This document shows, piece by piece, positions 27,701 through 35,995 of a stretch of 64,000 bases of DNA. Source of the stretch: Bacillota bacterium (GTDB taxonomy: Bacteria > Bacillota > Clostridia > Oscillospirales > Ruminococcaceae); assembly GCA_023457355.1 (NCBI GenBank), contig JAEWLW010000080.1, positions 48,356 through 112,355 of the forward strand. Direction: 5' to 3'. A program made the position numbers and the translations under genes. How positions within the stretch are numbered: the stretch's first letter is position 1; every line of letters starts with the position of its first letter. The notes below the pieces were generated by a model, which saw only the letters and a program-made list of their open reading frames with translations, had not been told where the DNA came from and made no database searches.

Positions 27701-28018
27701 TCCGTAAACCTCCAGCAGGTCGGAAAGCTCATCAAGCGCGACGCTCATAAAGAACACCTGTGCCGCGGGTGTCACCGGCTGGCGGTCACGCCCGCCCAGC
27801 TGGCGCAGCAGCCGTTCGGCAAGGCGCGAAAAACTCAGCACCTCGGCCTGGGCGGCGCTTTGGCCCAAAAGCTGTTGCAGCGCGCGCTCATTATTAAAGG
27901 AAGCCTGCTCCGGCACAATGAGCAATGCCCGCCCGCCTGAATGAACCGTCGCCTGAATCTGCTTTTTGACCAGCGTCGTTTTGCCGCTTTGGGCCACGCC
28001 CGCTATGATGTGAAGCAT
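24722..28018 (-). CDS. addB: ATP-dependent helicase/deoxyribonuclease subunit AddB
   Basis: Partner of AddA; recognizes the Chi-like sequence and cuts one strand. The 1098-residue product has an N-terminal P-loop (GVAQSGKTT), an inactive-type helicase body, and a C-terminal nuclease domain with VLDYKSGKKSF. Four cysteines that would hold the AddB iron-sulfur cluster are visible: one in YYRCPFTYF and three in SPCDFCDYRTACGF. Start ATG 28018 has GAGGGGG upstream; the extension to 28066 is rejected. Confidence 0.95.
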   Translation of the reverse strand: MLHIIAGVAQSGKTTLVKKQIQATVHSGGRALLIVPEQASFNNERALQQLLGQSAAQAEVLSFSRLAERLLRQLGGRDRQPVTPAAQVFFMSVALDELSDLLEVYGRHYRSRGFIEQTLSVVEECKNAGLSPAQLAGFAQAMPGGALRDKVHELSLIFDAYEAILHRGHLSPQDVLSLAAGRLADSAVLQDADIFIDDFNGFTAPELALISALVAQARQVTVALCCDAPRTAQPAFALAADTARRLLRLAQARGVETAQTVLPEPDWHPPALRALELATRAEALPRRDTSGGETVQALSCANPYEELETVAAEICRLVHTQGYRYRDMAVIARDMARYQTALPSVFARFALPFFWDMRHDARCSALTQGVLSAVLVACGMREGDWLDVVRSPLFGLDSELVGALENYSFVWSLRRSEWERPFYKNPDGMVEAFSPRAAKALQTLEEARQYVTAPVQALRRAFESGRGSQIAKGLWQFLQGVEAAEHMAGFADAMLPAEKRAFLEEQSLLWQQLVGLLELFDAIPEEITVTRERIAELVELSFGGFEVATVPRTLDEIAVGTADRIRCENVRAVFLLGAVEGEFPSAAMPGGLLSENERRQLVEGGLELLTEGDRSQATERMFCYRAVTAPAERLVVCCPRTDAAGGALLPSAIFLRAAALTAEQSRPALWRVWTAAGLEKAIAEHRAAPDGHFAALAALGEEALNQDRMARLLCAGQKRAHALADPAILPALFGKRLKLSPSRLEQYYRCPFTYFMQKGLGARKREKAELSPIQAGVLIHRVLERLLSQHGGKGLSAVPPGQLRRQIADETAAYLAECAGDPALLPARLLRNFERLGEWLFDMVRHLAEELLQSEFVPVAFELQIGEGKQVRPPVFKIGADIEILIEGTADRVDTAVINGRKYLRVLDYKSGKKSFLLDEVYYGLNLQMLIYLFSICENGADALQGAAPAGALYVPAQGGYISGARNTDPYQLEKQRHKQYAMNGLLLSDEDVLRGMERDLNGDYIPYAEVGKKTDALYTMAELARLWRLVEEKIAGMAQRLYSGDIAALPSCRGGESPCDFCDYRTACGFEPGDPVRELLKLDRAAILNGEGSADGE

Positions 28019-28083
28019 GTCATCCCCCTCTTCTATGAAAAGCCGCCGCGCAGCCAATCTATTCAACCTTTTAATGGAATATT

Positions 28084-28151
28084 AAGGCGTTTCTTGAAAG
28101 TTAAAAATGACGGAGAATTCGCCAAAGTTGGAGACTTTTAAGAATGCCTCT
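28084..28151. repeat. Family A MITE-like repeat, internally deleted copy
   Basis: A ~68-base remnant with both ends (AAGGCGTTTCTTGAAAGT and GACTTTTAAGAATGCCTC) but without the core, placed 65 bases upstream of addB and touching the family B-like element at 28150. Confidence 0.65.
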
Positions 28152-28317
28152 AGGGCGCCTCTGATTAATTCAGGGGCGGGTTAGCGGCGAGAGAATTTTG
28201 TTCCTGACAAGGCAAAAAGCGGACATAAAGCTGGCGCATATGGCTGCTTTTTAACACAGTCAGACGCAAAATTAGCCGCTGATAAACTGCACATGGATTA
28301 AATCAGCGGTTCCCTAG
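28150..28317. repeat. Family B-like MITE, variant with CTAGGG ends
   Basis: A 168-base element with inverted ends CTAGGGCGCCTCTGATTAAT and ATTAAATCAGCGGTTCCCTAG. The interior (TTCCTGACAAGGCAAAAAGC, GTCAGACGCAAAATTAGCC) resembles family B, the ends differ. The 28019-28425 gap holds only this, the family A remnant and the spo0A terminator. Confidence 0.6.
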
Positions 28318-28359
28318 TATCAGAAAACCATCGTTCCCCACTATTTTACCATAAATCAA

Positions 28360-28397
28360 GGGGCTCCGCCATCCTGCTGCGAGGAAGACGGAGCCCC
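28360..28397 (-). terminator. Terminator after spo0A
   Basis: A 9-base-pair stem (GGGGCTCCG with CGGAGCCCC) about 30 bases after the spo0A stop, followed on the minus strand by TTGATTT. Confidence 0.75.
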
Positions 28398-28425
28398 ATA
28401 TGCACAATTAAACAGGGCAGCGACG

Positions 28426-29205
28426 CTATCTGGCCTCCTGACGGAGCTTCAGGCGAAGCTTATCGCTGATCATCGCGATAAATTCGCTGTTGGTCGGTTT
28501 GCCCTTGGTGTTATGGATGGTGTATCCGAAGTAAGAGGTCAGCACATCGACGTCACCGCGGTCCCAGGCGACTTCTATGGCGTGACGGATAGCGCGTTCC
28601 ACGCGGGAGGAGGTGGTCGAAAACCGCTTAGCCACTGCGGGATAAAGCTGCTTGGTCACCGAATTGATGATTTCGGGATCATTCACCGCCATCATAATGG
28701 CCTCCCGCAGGTAATGGTAGCCTTTAATGTGGGCGGGAACACCAATCTGGTGGATGATGTCGGTGACGGTGACTTCCAAACTGGGCGAACGCTTGGCATC
28801 GGTGATACGCGAGACATTGTCCGGCCGTTTGGCGCCCGACAGCTGTACAACACGCTCCACCATCATATTGACGTCAAACGGACGCAGGAAATAATATGCG
28901 GCGCCGGCGGCCAGCAGTTCTCTTTCCAAAATACCGTTATCAAAGGTGGACATCATCATAAACATCGGCTTATAGGCTTGCTCGTCCTCACGCACAGCCT
29001 TCATCACACCTATGGCATCCAGGCGCGGCATGAATACATCTATTAAGACGACGTTGGGATGCTGATCGAGAATTGCTTGTGTAACCTTTATACCATCCTT
29101 CGCCACAAAAACAGTTTCGTAACCATAGGTGTGTAAAAGTGCTGCAGCCTGCGCGCAAAATTCCTTGTTGTCATCTGCAATGAGTACCTTCATTTTCTCT
29201 GCCAT
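28426..29205 (-). CDS. spo0A: Sporulation master regulator Spo0A
   Basis: Response regulator that switches cells into sporulation when phosphorylated. The 259-residue protein has an N-terminal receiver (VLIADDNKEFC with the paired acidic residues, phospho-Asp in VVLIDVFMPRLD, and a Lys near residue 110) and the Spo0A C-terminal DNA-binding domain with TTSSRVERAIRHAIEVAW, the recognition region that contacts the 0A box. ATG 29205 has an AGGAGG site 9 bases upstream. spoIVB, which normally lies just upstream, is 2 kb away. Confidence 0.97.
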   Translation of the reverse strand: MAEKMKVLIADDNKEFCAQAAALLHTYGYETVFVAKDGIKVTQAILDQHPNVVLIDVFMPRLDAIGVMKAVREDEQAYKPMFMMMSTFDNGILERELLAAGAAYYFLRPFDVNMMVERVVQLSGAKRPDNVSRITDAKRSPSLEVTVTDIIHQIGVPAHIKGYHYLREAIMMAVNDPEIINSVTKQLYPAVAKRFSTTSSRVERAIRHAIEVAWDRGDVDVLTSYFGYTIHNTKGKPTNSEFIAMISDKLRLKLRQEAR

Positions 29206-29769
29206 GGGTCGCTTACCTCCTGTTATAATATTGATTGCGCTGCTTGACCTCCATAGATTACCATATTTTGTCAACGATTGCAATCCTTTTCACGCAAATA
29301 AATTCTATTATTTTCCATTTTTACCAGAATGCCATGTGCTGCGAGTCATTTCGGTACGGTTTGGTGATTTTCATCGCTTTTTATTGTTTCATTCAAAAAA
29401 GCGCAAAACAGCCAAACTTTTACCATTATAGAACTTTTTCAAGTGCAATGGGAAGTTAACAAATATTGATAAAGACGCAATTTTATCACTAAATCTTCGG
29501 TTTTGGTTAATTATTATGTATAAAGTAAAAAATCGTTCGTTTTCTTTAAGCGCAATTAATGCTATGATTTTATTTGCCGATTTGAGTAGCCTTATAAGAT
29601 TATAGCAGATTTTGGTTTTAAATTTCTGTTTTATGGTCTTCCATCGGAAATTTCTAAAATTCCATCGAAAACTTGAATTGCCCTCCGCCAATGTTTTGGT
29701 AGATAATAACGATTACATGGGGTTTGTTGCCAACAGCCTTGTGCGAAATTGAGCATTGGAGGAAAAGCA
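29206..29769. other. AT-rich gap between spo0A and the Gfo-type gene
   Basis: This 564-base divergent gap is far more AT-rich than the rest of the window. It should contain the spo0A promoters. A TTGACA-like box occurs on the minus strand near 29270 but without a convincing -10 partner, and I cannot place a sigma-H promoter or a clear 0A box. No gene recognized. Confidence 0.4.
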
Positions 29770-30942
29770 ATGAAAGAAGTTTGTGTGGGCCTGGTTGGTG
29801 CCGGTTATGCCGCCTATCTTCACGGCAACGGTTACGAAAAGGTCTCGGGTGTGCCATTGCGACTGAAAACCATCGTTGATACCAACCTTGAAAAAGCGAA
29901 TGCCGTTAAGGCGCGCTACGGGTTTGAGCAGGCCATTGCGGATTTTGATGCGCTGCTTGAGGATCCGGAAATTAACCTTGTTGATATCGTCACACCGCCC
30001 TTTTTACACCCCGATATGATCGCCAGGGCTTTGGCAGCCGGCAAAAACGTTATTTGCGAAAAACCCCTGACCGGCTATTTTGGCATGCCGGAGGACGCAG
30101 AGCCAATCGGCGATAAGGTTCCCAAAAGCAAAATGTACGAAGAAGTGCTTAAAGCGATTGACACACTTCGTGCCGCGGTTGAAAAAAGCGACGCAAAATT
30201 TTTATACGCCGAAAATTTTGTTTACAGCACCCCTGTCCGCCGCGCGGCGGATATCATTTCTAAGCGCAAAAGCAAAATTTTGTTTTTAAAAGGGGAAGAA
30301 AGCCTTAAAGGGTCCAGTTCGCCCGTGGCGGGCGAATGGAAGTACACCGGCGGCGGCTCATTGATCCGTGTCGGTTGTCATCCGCTGGCCGGTATGCTCT
30401 GGCTAAAGCAGCAGGAAGCGAAAGCGCGCGGTGAGATAATCACCATTAAAAGCGTATTGGCCGACACCGGCTGCGCCACCGCCTGCCTGAGCGACCACGA
30501 GCACCGCCATATCAGCGCCCGGCCCCATGACGTCGAAGATTTTGCCAATGTAACCGTCACCTTTTCAGACGGCACAAAGGCGGTTGTTCTGGCTTCGGAC
30601 ACGGTGCTTGGCGGCACAAAAAATTATATTGAAATTTACTGCAACGATAATGCAATGACCTGTAACATTACCCCGACCGATCTGCTCAATACTTATTTTC
30701 TGGATGAAGAAGGTATGGCGGATGTCGAAATTTCCGAGATGCTGCCCGCAAAGCTGGGCTGGAATAAAGCCTTTGTTTCGGATGAAATCATCCGTGGGTA
30801 CATGGGCGAGTTACAGGACTTCGCCGAAACGGTCTATTATAATAAAACACCTTCAAGTGATTTTGATCTCGCATATCAGACCACCAGGGTTATTTATGCG
30901 GCCTATCTCTCTGCCGAAGCAGGCAGACCCATTTATTTTTGA
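29770..30942 (+). CDS. Gfo/Idh/MocA-family oxidoreductase
   Basis: NAD(P)-dependent sugar or inositol-type dehydrogenase of 390 residues. The N-terminal Rossmann fold begins VCVGLVGAGYAAYLHG, and the family motif EKPLTG follows at about residue 100 (ICEKPLTGYFG). Start ATG 29770 follows GGAGGA. Substrate unknown. It is the odd gene out: plus strand between spoIVB and spo0A, both minus, which are normally adjacent. A strong terminator follows. Confidence 0.88.
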   Translation: MKEVCVGLVGAGYAAYLHGNGYEKVSGVPLRLKTIVDTNLEKANAVKARYGFEQAIADFDALLEDPEINLVDIVTPPFLHPDMIARALAAGKNVICEKPLTGYFGMPEDAEPIGDKVPKSKMYEEVLKAIDTLRAAVEKSDAKFLYAENFVYSTPVRRAADIISKRKSKILFLKGEESLKGSSSPVAGEWKYTGGGSLIRVGCHPLAGMLWLKQQEAKARGEIITIKSVLADTGCATACLSDHEHRHISARPHDVEDFANVTVTFSDGTKAVVLASDTVLGGTKNYIEIYCNDNAMTCNITPTDLLNTYFLDEEGMADVEISEMLPAKLGWNKAFVSDEIIRGYMGELQDFAETVYYNKTPSSDFDLAYQTTRVIYAAYLSAEAGRPIYF

Positions 30943-30967
30943 TTGCTTCAGATTCACTTCTTAATCC

Positions 30968-31013
30968 AAAACAAGAACGGCTCTCCTGGCAACAGGAGGG
31001 CCGTTCTTGTTTT
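30968..31013. terminator. Bidirectional terminator after the Gfo-type gene
   Basis: A long near-perfect stem (AAAACAAGAACGGC ... GCCGTTCTTGTTTT, with CTCCTG/CAGGAG inside and a GCAA loop), rich in A on one side and T on the other, so it can work on either strand. Confidence 0.92.
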
Positions 31014-31084
31014 GAGCGGGTGCCAGTTTTGGCACCGCGGTTGTGGATGCAAATTATTTGCGCGACGCATCAGCGATGTTTTAA

Positions 31085-31107
31085 CAAAAAACCGCCTTAA
31101 CGGTTTC
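31085..31107 (-). terminator. Terminator after spoIVB
   Basis: On the minus strand a short stem (AACCG, loop TTAAGG, CGGTT) is followed by TTTTTTG about 75 bases after the spoIVB stop. The stem is short, so confidence is moderate. Confidence 0.55.
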
Positions 31108-31180
31108 GCAACCAATGGCCGTTATGCTTCCACGCTCGCTCTGCGGCACGCCACCGAAGCGCCTGCATATACAAACAGTG

Positions 31181-32419
31181 TTAAGAAGCCATTTTTTGAC
31201 CGGTTGTTGAATTTCCGTAAGCGTTGCGCATATTTTCGGCAAAGATGCCGTAACCACGCGCGGGGTCATTAACAAAAACATGGGTGACAGCGCCCACCAG
31301 TTTGCCGTCCTGAATAATGGGGGAACCGCTCATACCCTGCACAATGCCGCCAGTCACATCCAGCAGTCGAGGGTCGGTCACCTTAATCACCATATTTTTT
31401 GTGGGGTTTGCGTCTGTTGTGGCAATGCGTTCAATCTGAATCTCATAGGCCTGCGGCTGCTTGCCCTGTACCGTGGTATAAATGGTTGCAGCGCCCGTGT
31501 GCACCTCGCCTCTTGTTGCCAGAGGAACCGGATCACACTGCACAGGCGGCATGCTGCATTCGCCGTAGATGCCTGTCTCGTTGTTTTTAATCAGACTGCC
31601 TATCACCTTGTTGTTGCCGAATACGCCGCGCAGTTCACCGGGAAACCCGCTGGAACCGCGATTGACGCCGGTGATGGTCACCTCCACCGCCTCGCCGCTT
31701 GAAAGCGGCATGATAGCGCCGGTGTCCACATCGCAAATCGCATGCCCAAGGCCCGCGAAAATGCCTTCCTGGGGGTCGTAATAGGTCATTGTGCCGATGC
31801 CGGCAGAGCTGTCGCGCACCCACATACCCGCGCGGTAGCTCTCATCAGAGGGTGACTGAATCGGCGTCAGGGAAACCTGTTTGATATTCCCGTCCCGCCG
31901 CAGTGTTACCTTCATTTCGTGCCCGTTGCTTTCGCTGACAATTTTTCCAACATCTTCATTGTAGTAAATTTTCTTGCCGTCGATAGAAAGAATAATATCA
32001 CCGGTACGAATTCCTGCGTTTTTTGCGGGATTAACGGCTTTGCCCTGAAGGTCAAGGTCGCTTAACCCCACCACCATAACGCCTTCGGTAAACATTTTAA
32101 TGCCGAACGGCGTTCCGGCGGGAATAACCATGTCCCGCTCGACAACCTTTACGCTGACTGTTTTGATAACGGCTCCACCCGGCAGTGAAAGCCGCAGCGC
32201 GTATTCGTTGCCCGCGCGTGAAACCAGCTCGGAGGGCATATTATCCACCCATCCGCTGCTCTTGATGCCCATCCAACCGCCATTAAGCGAAAAATGTTCG
32301 CCTTGGGCAACATAATAGCGGTCGGGCAGCATGATTTGCAAACAGATTAAAACCGCCAATAATCCGAGCATGACCACAGAAACGATGGTCGCCGATACTT
32401 TAAAAATCCTCTTCATCAC
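31181..32419 (-). CDS. spoIVB: SpoIVB signaling peptidase (S55)
   Basis: Serine protease made in the forespore; it crosses to the intermembrane space and triggers pro-sigma-K processing by cutting SpoIVFA. The 412-residue protein has one N-terminal membrane segment (residues about 8-28), a PDZ domain (GIRTGDIILSIDGKKI) and the S55 domain with the catalytic-serine motif GIVQGMSGSPIIQDGKLVGAVTHV. An AAGGAGG site lies 12 bases before ATG 32419. It is separated from spo0A by the oppositely oriented Gfo-type gene. Confidence 0.95.
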   Translation of the reverse strand: MMKRIFKVSATIVSVVMLGLLAVLICLQIMLPDRYYVAQGEHFSLNGGWMGIKSSGWVDNMPSELVSRAGNEYALRLSLPGGAVIKTVSVKVVERDMVIPAGTPFGIKMFTEGVMVVGLSDLDLQGKAVNPAKNAGIRTGDIILSIDGKKIYYNEDVGKIVSESNGHEMKVTLRRDGNIKQVSLTPIQSPSDESYRAGMWVRDSSAGIGTMTYYDPQEGIFAGLGHAICDVDTGAIMPLSSGEAVEVTITGVNRGSSGFPGELRGVFGNNKVIGSLIKNNETGIYGECSMPPVQCDPVPLATRGEVHTGAATIYTTVQGKQPQAYEIQIERIATTDANPTKNMVIKVTDPRLLDVTGGIVQGMSGSPIIQDGKLVGAVTHVFVNDPARGYGIFAENMRNAYGNSTTGQKMAS

Positions 32420-32707
32420 ACCGTTACACCTCCTTTGCCTGTGCTGTTTGAGAACAAAGGGTTTGTTCTCCTTTATATCATGTCAGGCAACGGTGCGATT
32501 AACAGCGGCAAAAAGTTGGCGCAAAGGCAACGACTGTGTCTGCTTCCAATCAATTTTGTCCGTTAGTCGCCGCTTTTGGCGGCAATGCTGATGTAGCAAT
32601 AAAATCGCCAACATTTGGCACACTTTGCATCGTTTCAGACGTTTTTATTATGTGCCAAAAAGACAAACTATATTTAATCATTAAACTTTTGAGCGAGGCG
32701 TTTTTTT

Positions 32708-33388
32708 ATGTTTATTTCGCTTTGGCGCACCTTTGTGCTTTTTCTGGTCGTAACAATCGTCCTGCGCTTTATGGGGAAGCGGCAGCTCGGTGAACTTCAA
32801 CCCTCGGAGCTGGCAACAACCATTATGATTTCAAATATCGCGGCCATTCCGATTGAAAATATCGGGTCACCGATCATCAACGGCATCCTCTCAATCGGTC
32901 TGCTGGCCTGCTTGGAGGTTTTTCTTTCGGTTGCCATCCTTAAATCGCGCAAGCTGCGCGGTGTTGTGCTGGGACATCCGCGCTGCGTTATACGGGACGG
33001 CAAGCTCGACCAGAAGGAACTTTCAGACCTGCGCTGGTCGCTGGACGACTTGATGGAGCTGCTGCGCGGAAACGGCGTTTTTGATCTTGACGAGGTGCTT
33101 TTTGCCATCGTTGAAACAAACGGTAGCCTTTCGGTCTATCCAAAATTTAAAAAACGACCGGTGACAAACGAAGCACTTTCCATTCCTCTGCCCAGATGCG
33201 AAGCGCCGCCGGTGCTTATCATCAGCGATGGCGAAGTTGATAAGCAGGCGCTGGAAGACTGCAATCTCGACCAGGCATGGCTGGCAAAGGTGCTCAAAGA
33301 AAAGGAACTGACACAAAAGGATATTTTTGTCATGAGCTGCGACCGCTCCGCAGAGTATATTCTGGTCAAAAAGGAGCGAAAACGATGA
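32708..33388 (+). CDS. DUF421 (YetF-type) membrane protein
   Basis: The 226-residue protein has about three N-terminal membrane segments (residues 5-80) and a soluble C-terminal DUF421 domain. Landmarks are RFMGKRQLGELQPSEL and the segment LDDLMELLRGNGVFDLDEV. Function of the family is not established; members are common in spore formers. GAGG precedes ATG 32708. Its stop overlaps the next gene as ATGA. The 32420-32707 gap upstream holds the divergent promoters; no further feature seen. Confidence 0.88.
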   Translation: MFISLWRTFVLFLVVTIVLRFMGKRQLGELQPSELATTIMISNIAAIPIENIGSPIINGILSIGLLACLEVFLSVAILKSRKLRGVVLGHPRCVIRDGKLDQKELSDLRWSLDDLMELLRGNGVFDLDEVLFAIVETNGSLSVYPKFKKRPVTNEALSIPLPRCEAPPVLIISDGEVDKQALEDCNLDQAWLAKVLKEKELTQKDIFVMSCDRSAEYILVKKERKR

Positions 33389-33765
33389 AGCGTTTTTTTA
33401 TTTCCATTATTTTTTTAGTGGTAATCACAACCGCCTGTCTCTTTTTAGTTGATCACCTCAATCAGAATACTATCTCCATTCAGGATGAGATCAGCCGAAT
33501 TCAGGATGCTGTTGAAAAGGACGATGAAACCGCCGCCGACGATGCGATGAAAAAGCTGATAAGCCACTGGGAAGATGAAAAATACCTGTTCCATGCCCTC
33601 GCCGGAAGCAGCTACTGCGACCCGTTTGAAAGCGCATTGGATCGTTCAAAGGTATGGTTAAAGCAGCGCCAGAGCGAAGAACTTTTTGCGGAGCTTTCAG
33701 AACTTAATTCGCGCATCCAGCAACTTTGGGATACGCAGGCCATACACCCCAAAAACTTTTTTTAA
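33385..33765 (+). CDS. DUF4363-like small membrane-anchored protein
   Basis: A 126-residue protein with one N-terminal membrane segment (FFISIIFLVVITTACLFLV, residues 4-22) and a helical, acidic extracellular part. This architecture and its pairing with a DUF421 gene fit the DUF4363 family, whose function is unknown. The ATG overlaps the DUF421 stop (ATGA at 33385-33388), so the two are translationally coupled. Confidence 0.75.
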   Translation: MKRFFISIIFLVVITTACLFLVDHLNQNTISIQDEISRIQDAVEKDDETAADDAMKKLISHWEDEKYLFHALAGSSYCDPFESALDRSKVWLKQRQSEELFAELSELNSRIQQLWDTQAIHPKNFF

Positions 33766-33771
33766 CGAAGA

Positions 33772-33811
33772 ATACGCCCGTAGGGCGCCAAACGGCGCCC
33801 TACGGGCGTAT
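33772..33811. terminator. Perfect 18-bp hairpin after the DUF421-DUF4363 pair
   Basis: ATACGCCCGTAGGGCGCC and its exact inverse are separated by AAAC. There is no U-tract, so it may act as an RNA 3' stabilizer, a bidirectional barrier or a repeat-derived palindrome and not as a classical terminator. The rest of the gap to 33991 holds nothing recognizable. Confidence 0.6.
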
Positions 33812-33991
33812 AATACGAATCTGCGATAAACTTTTTGCCACTCTGTGAAGAGGGTCCAGGGGCCCGAGGAATAGCGCGAGAGGCCCGCACGAATAGCCGT
33901 TACTGTATTATTTGCGCTTCGTAAAAGTATCAGAAAGATGCGCATGCCGGGCCGGCGGGTATGTAAAAACCTGATGCTGCCCGCCAAAAAT

Positions 33992-34447
33992 TCACTTTTT
34001 TTCAAGCAGCAGCTTCAGCTCGTCCATAAACGAACCGATATCCTTAAACTGGCGGTAGACCGACGCAAACCGCACATAGGCCGCCTCGTCGATATCCTTG
34101 AGCTTTTGCATGGCCAGCTCGCCGATGCGGGTGGTGGGAATCTCCCGCTCCATCGCATTTTGCAGCATAGCCTCAATTTCATTAACGGCCTTTTCAATCT
34201 GTTGCAGGGAGACCTGGCGCTTTTCACAGGCGCGCAACATGCTGTTCAGAAGCTTTTCGCGGTAAAACGGCTCGATAGCGCCGTCTTTTTTCAACACCAT
34301 CATCGGAATCGTCTCGACCGCTTCATAGGTGGTAAAACGCCGCTGGCAGGAAAGGCACTCGCGCCTGCGGCGAATGCGCTCGCCGTCGTCCGCCGGTCGG
34401 GAATCGATAACCTTACTTTCGGTGAAAGAACAAAACGGGCATTTCAT
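33992..34447 (-). CDS. nrdR: Transcriptional repressor NrdR
   Basis: Zinc-ribbon plus ATP-cone repressor of ribonucleotide reductase genes. The 151-residue protein has the zinc ribbon CPFC ... CLSC at residues 3-34 and an ATP-cone (VLKKDGAIEPFYREKL) after it. Length is standard. ATG 34447 has an AAGGAGG site 8 bases upstream; the extension to 34537 is rejected. No nrd genes lie in the window. Confidence 0.96.
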   Translation of the reverse strand: MKCPFCSFTESKVIDSRPADDGERIRRRRECLSCQRRFTTYEAVETIPMMVLKKDGAIEPFYREKLLNSMLRACEKRQVSLQQIEKAVNEIEAMLQNAMEREIPTTRIGELAMQKLKDIDEAAYVRFASVYRQFKDIGSFMDELKLLLEKK

Positions 34448-34540
34448 CGAATGAACCTCCTTAACGGGAGCGCCGACTGCATCATCAGGAAGACGCCTTT
34501 TATAGTCAAAGTATAACACGCCACGGCAAAATTGCAACGT

Positions 34541-34828
34541 TCAGGAAAAGATAACCTTGCGTCCTGCATCGCCCTTGCCCAGCGATTCCGCAATTTTTTC
34601 TTCCAGCATCTCCAGCGGCGGCTGCTCAAAATTAAAGCGCAGCGCCAGCGCTTCCAGCTCCCGGTGGTCACAGTCGAGATCGCACACCACCGCCACCACC
34701 TGGTCACAGGCGTCACAGGCAGCCAGCCCGCCCACGATGGAAGCGCCCTTTTCATTGCGCACAACGGTAAAAGTAACATGGTAGGTCAGCGGAAGATTTT
34801 TAACCAAAAACAGCTCCAACGGCGTCAT
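34541..34828 (-). CDS. Small hypothetical protein
   Basis: A 95-residue protein of unknown function with a beta-rich first half (LTYHVTFTVVRNEKGASIVGG) and a helical C-terminus. Two Cys-x-x-Cys-like pairs are seen (CDACD and CDLDC). A strong AAGGAGG site precedes the ATG, and it lies upstream of nrdR on the same strand, which supports a real gene. A DUF6514-like assignment is possible but I could not confirm it. Confidence 0.65.
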   Translation of the reverse strand: MTPLELFLVKNLPLTYHVTFTVVRNEKGASIVGGLAACDACDQVVAVVCDLDCDHRELEALALRFNFEQPPLEMLEEKIAESLGKGDAGRKVIFS

Positions 34829-34998
34829 TTTTTAGTCCTCCTTGCGGTTTTTTTCTATTCTACCCCAAAAACCACAATTTGGAAATTATATCCATTCGAC
34901 AACCACCCGGCTTTTTCAGCGGCACCTGCCGCCTTTTGACAGTGCCGGGCGGCTTTTTTGCCGCCCGGACGCACTTTGTGTCGCCGGTTTTGTCAAAA

Positions 34999-35772
34999 TT
35001 ACAACAAGCTTTCGAACAGCTTAAGGCTTTGCGCAAGCTGCTCGTTCCTGTCAAAATTCCAGCTGTAGAGCTCCAGCAGCACCGCGCCGCCGTAGTTTGC
35101 GTTTTTCAGCCGCCGTGCCAGTTAAGCGAGGTCAAAATCGCCCTCGCCCAATGCCAGGCAGTCGCAGCCGCAGCGGTGGTCGCTCAAATGCAGGTGCGCC
35201 AGATGAGAACCCATTGCGTCAAGCATCTCAAACGGTGTCACATTGGCTCTGACAGCCTGCTTGATATCCAGCACAAAATCGATATCCGGAATAGCGCGCG
35301 CCATGCTCTTAACAAACTTTGGTGTTCCGCTGTGGCAGCGCGCTACATTCTCCTGACAGAGGCGCACGCCAAAGCCGCGGGCGATATCGCGCAGCCGGAT
35401 GAAGCGCTCAAAATAAAAGTCCGGCTCCAGCGGCATGAAGCTGCGCGCCCCGTGGAACACCAAAAGCTGCGCCCCCACCAGGTTACAAAACTCAAAATAC
35501 CGGCGGTATTCCTCCGCTTCGTCGTCGAAGCGCCGGGCATATCTGCTGAAAAAGCTGACGCCCTCCGCCTCGGACGAATACGGGTGCACCGAAACAATCT
35601 GCGTGCCCGCGGTATCCGCGATGCGATTGAGCTGGGCCGCAAATTCCGGCATCTTTTCTGAGGGAGAATTTAAAAACACCTCCACCGTGTGAACCCCCAT
35701 GCCGGTCAGCGCCGTCAGCGCTTCTTCGGTTAGCATGGGGAACAGGCAGGACGTCGATACCCCTGTTTTCAT
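34999..35772 (-). pseudogene. Sugar-phosphate isomerase/epimerase-type TIM barrel with an in-frame stop
   Basis: The reading frame from ATG 35772 (GGGAG site 7 bases upstream) gives 216 residues of an AP-endonuclease-2/xylose-isomerase-like barrel: VSVHPYSSEAEG, LLVFHGAR, LCQENVARCHSG, FVLDIKQAVRA, LAHLHLSDHRCG and GEGDFDLA. A TAA at 35122-35124 stops it there. Without a frame change the same frame continues for 41 more codons (LARRLKNANYGGAVLLELYSW and on) to a TAA at 34999, and that extension contains the usual C-terminal E-L-Y motif of the family. So the gene is either recently broken by one point mutation or the base is a sequence error. Confidence 0.8.
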
Positions 35773-35834
35773 AGTCATTCTCCCTTTCAAATATCCGTCT
35801 ACGCAAGTTTGCCCGGCCGTTGCGCCAATATTTC

Positions 35835-35993
35835 ATAGTCAAACCAATAGGAAAGTGAGACAGAATTGACGGGGCTATTTTGCGACTGACAAGGCGAAGG
35901 GCGCCGGTGGGCTGGCGCCCGCCAGGGGCGATAACGTCGTCAGGCGCAAAACAGGCTGCCAAGACGGCTCGGTTTTCAATTGGTTGGACCAGA
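35835..35993. repeat. Family B MITE-like repeat, copy 3
   Basis: A ~159-base element with ends ATAGTCAAACCAATAGGAAA and TTTTCAATTGGTTGGACCA. It shares long blocks with the copy at 20974 (ATTGACGGGG, GCTGGCGCCCG, GTCAGGCGCAAAACAGGC, GCCAAGACGG). Its right edge lies within 3 bases of the stop codon of the ZIP transporter gene. Confidence 0.75.
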
Positions 35994-35995
35994 TG

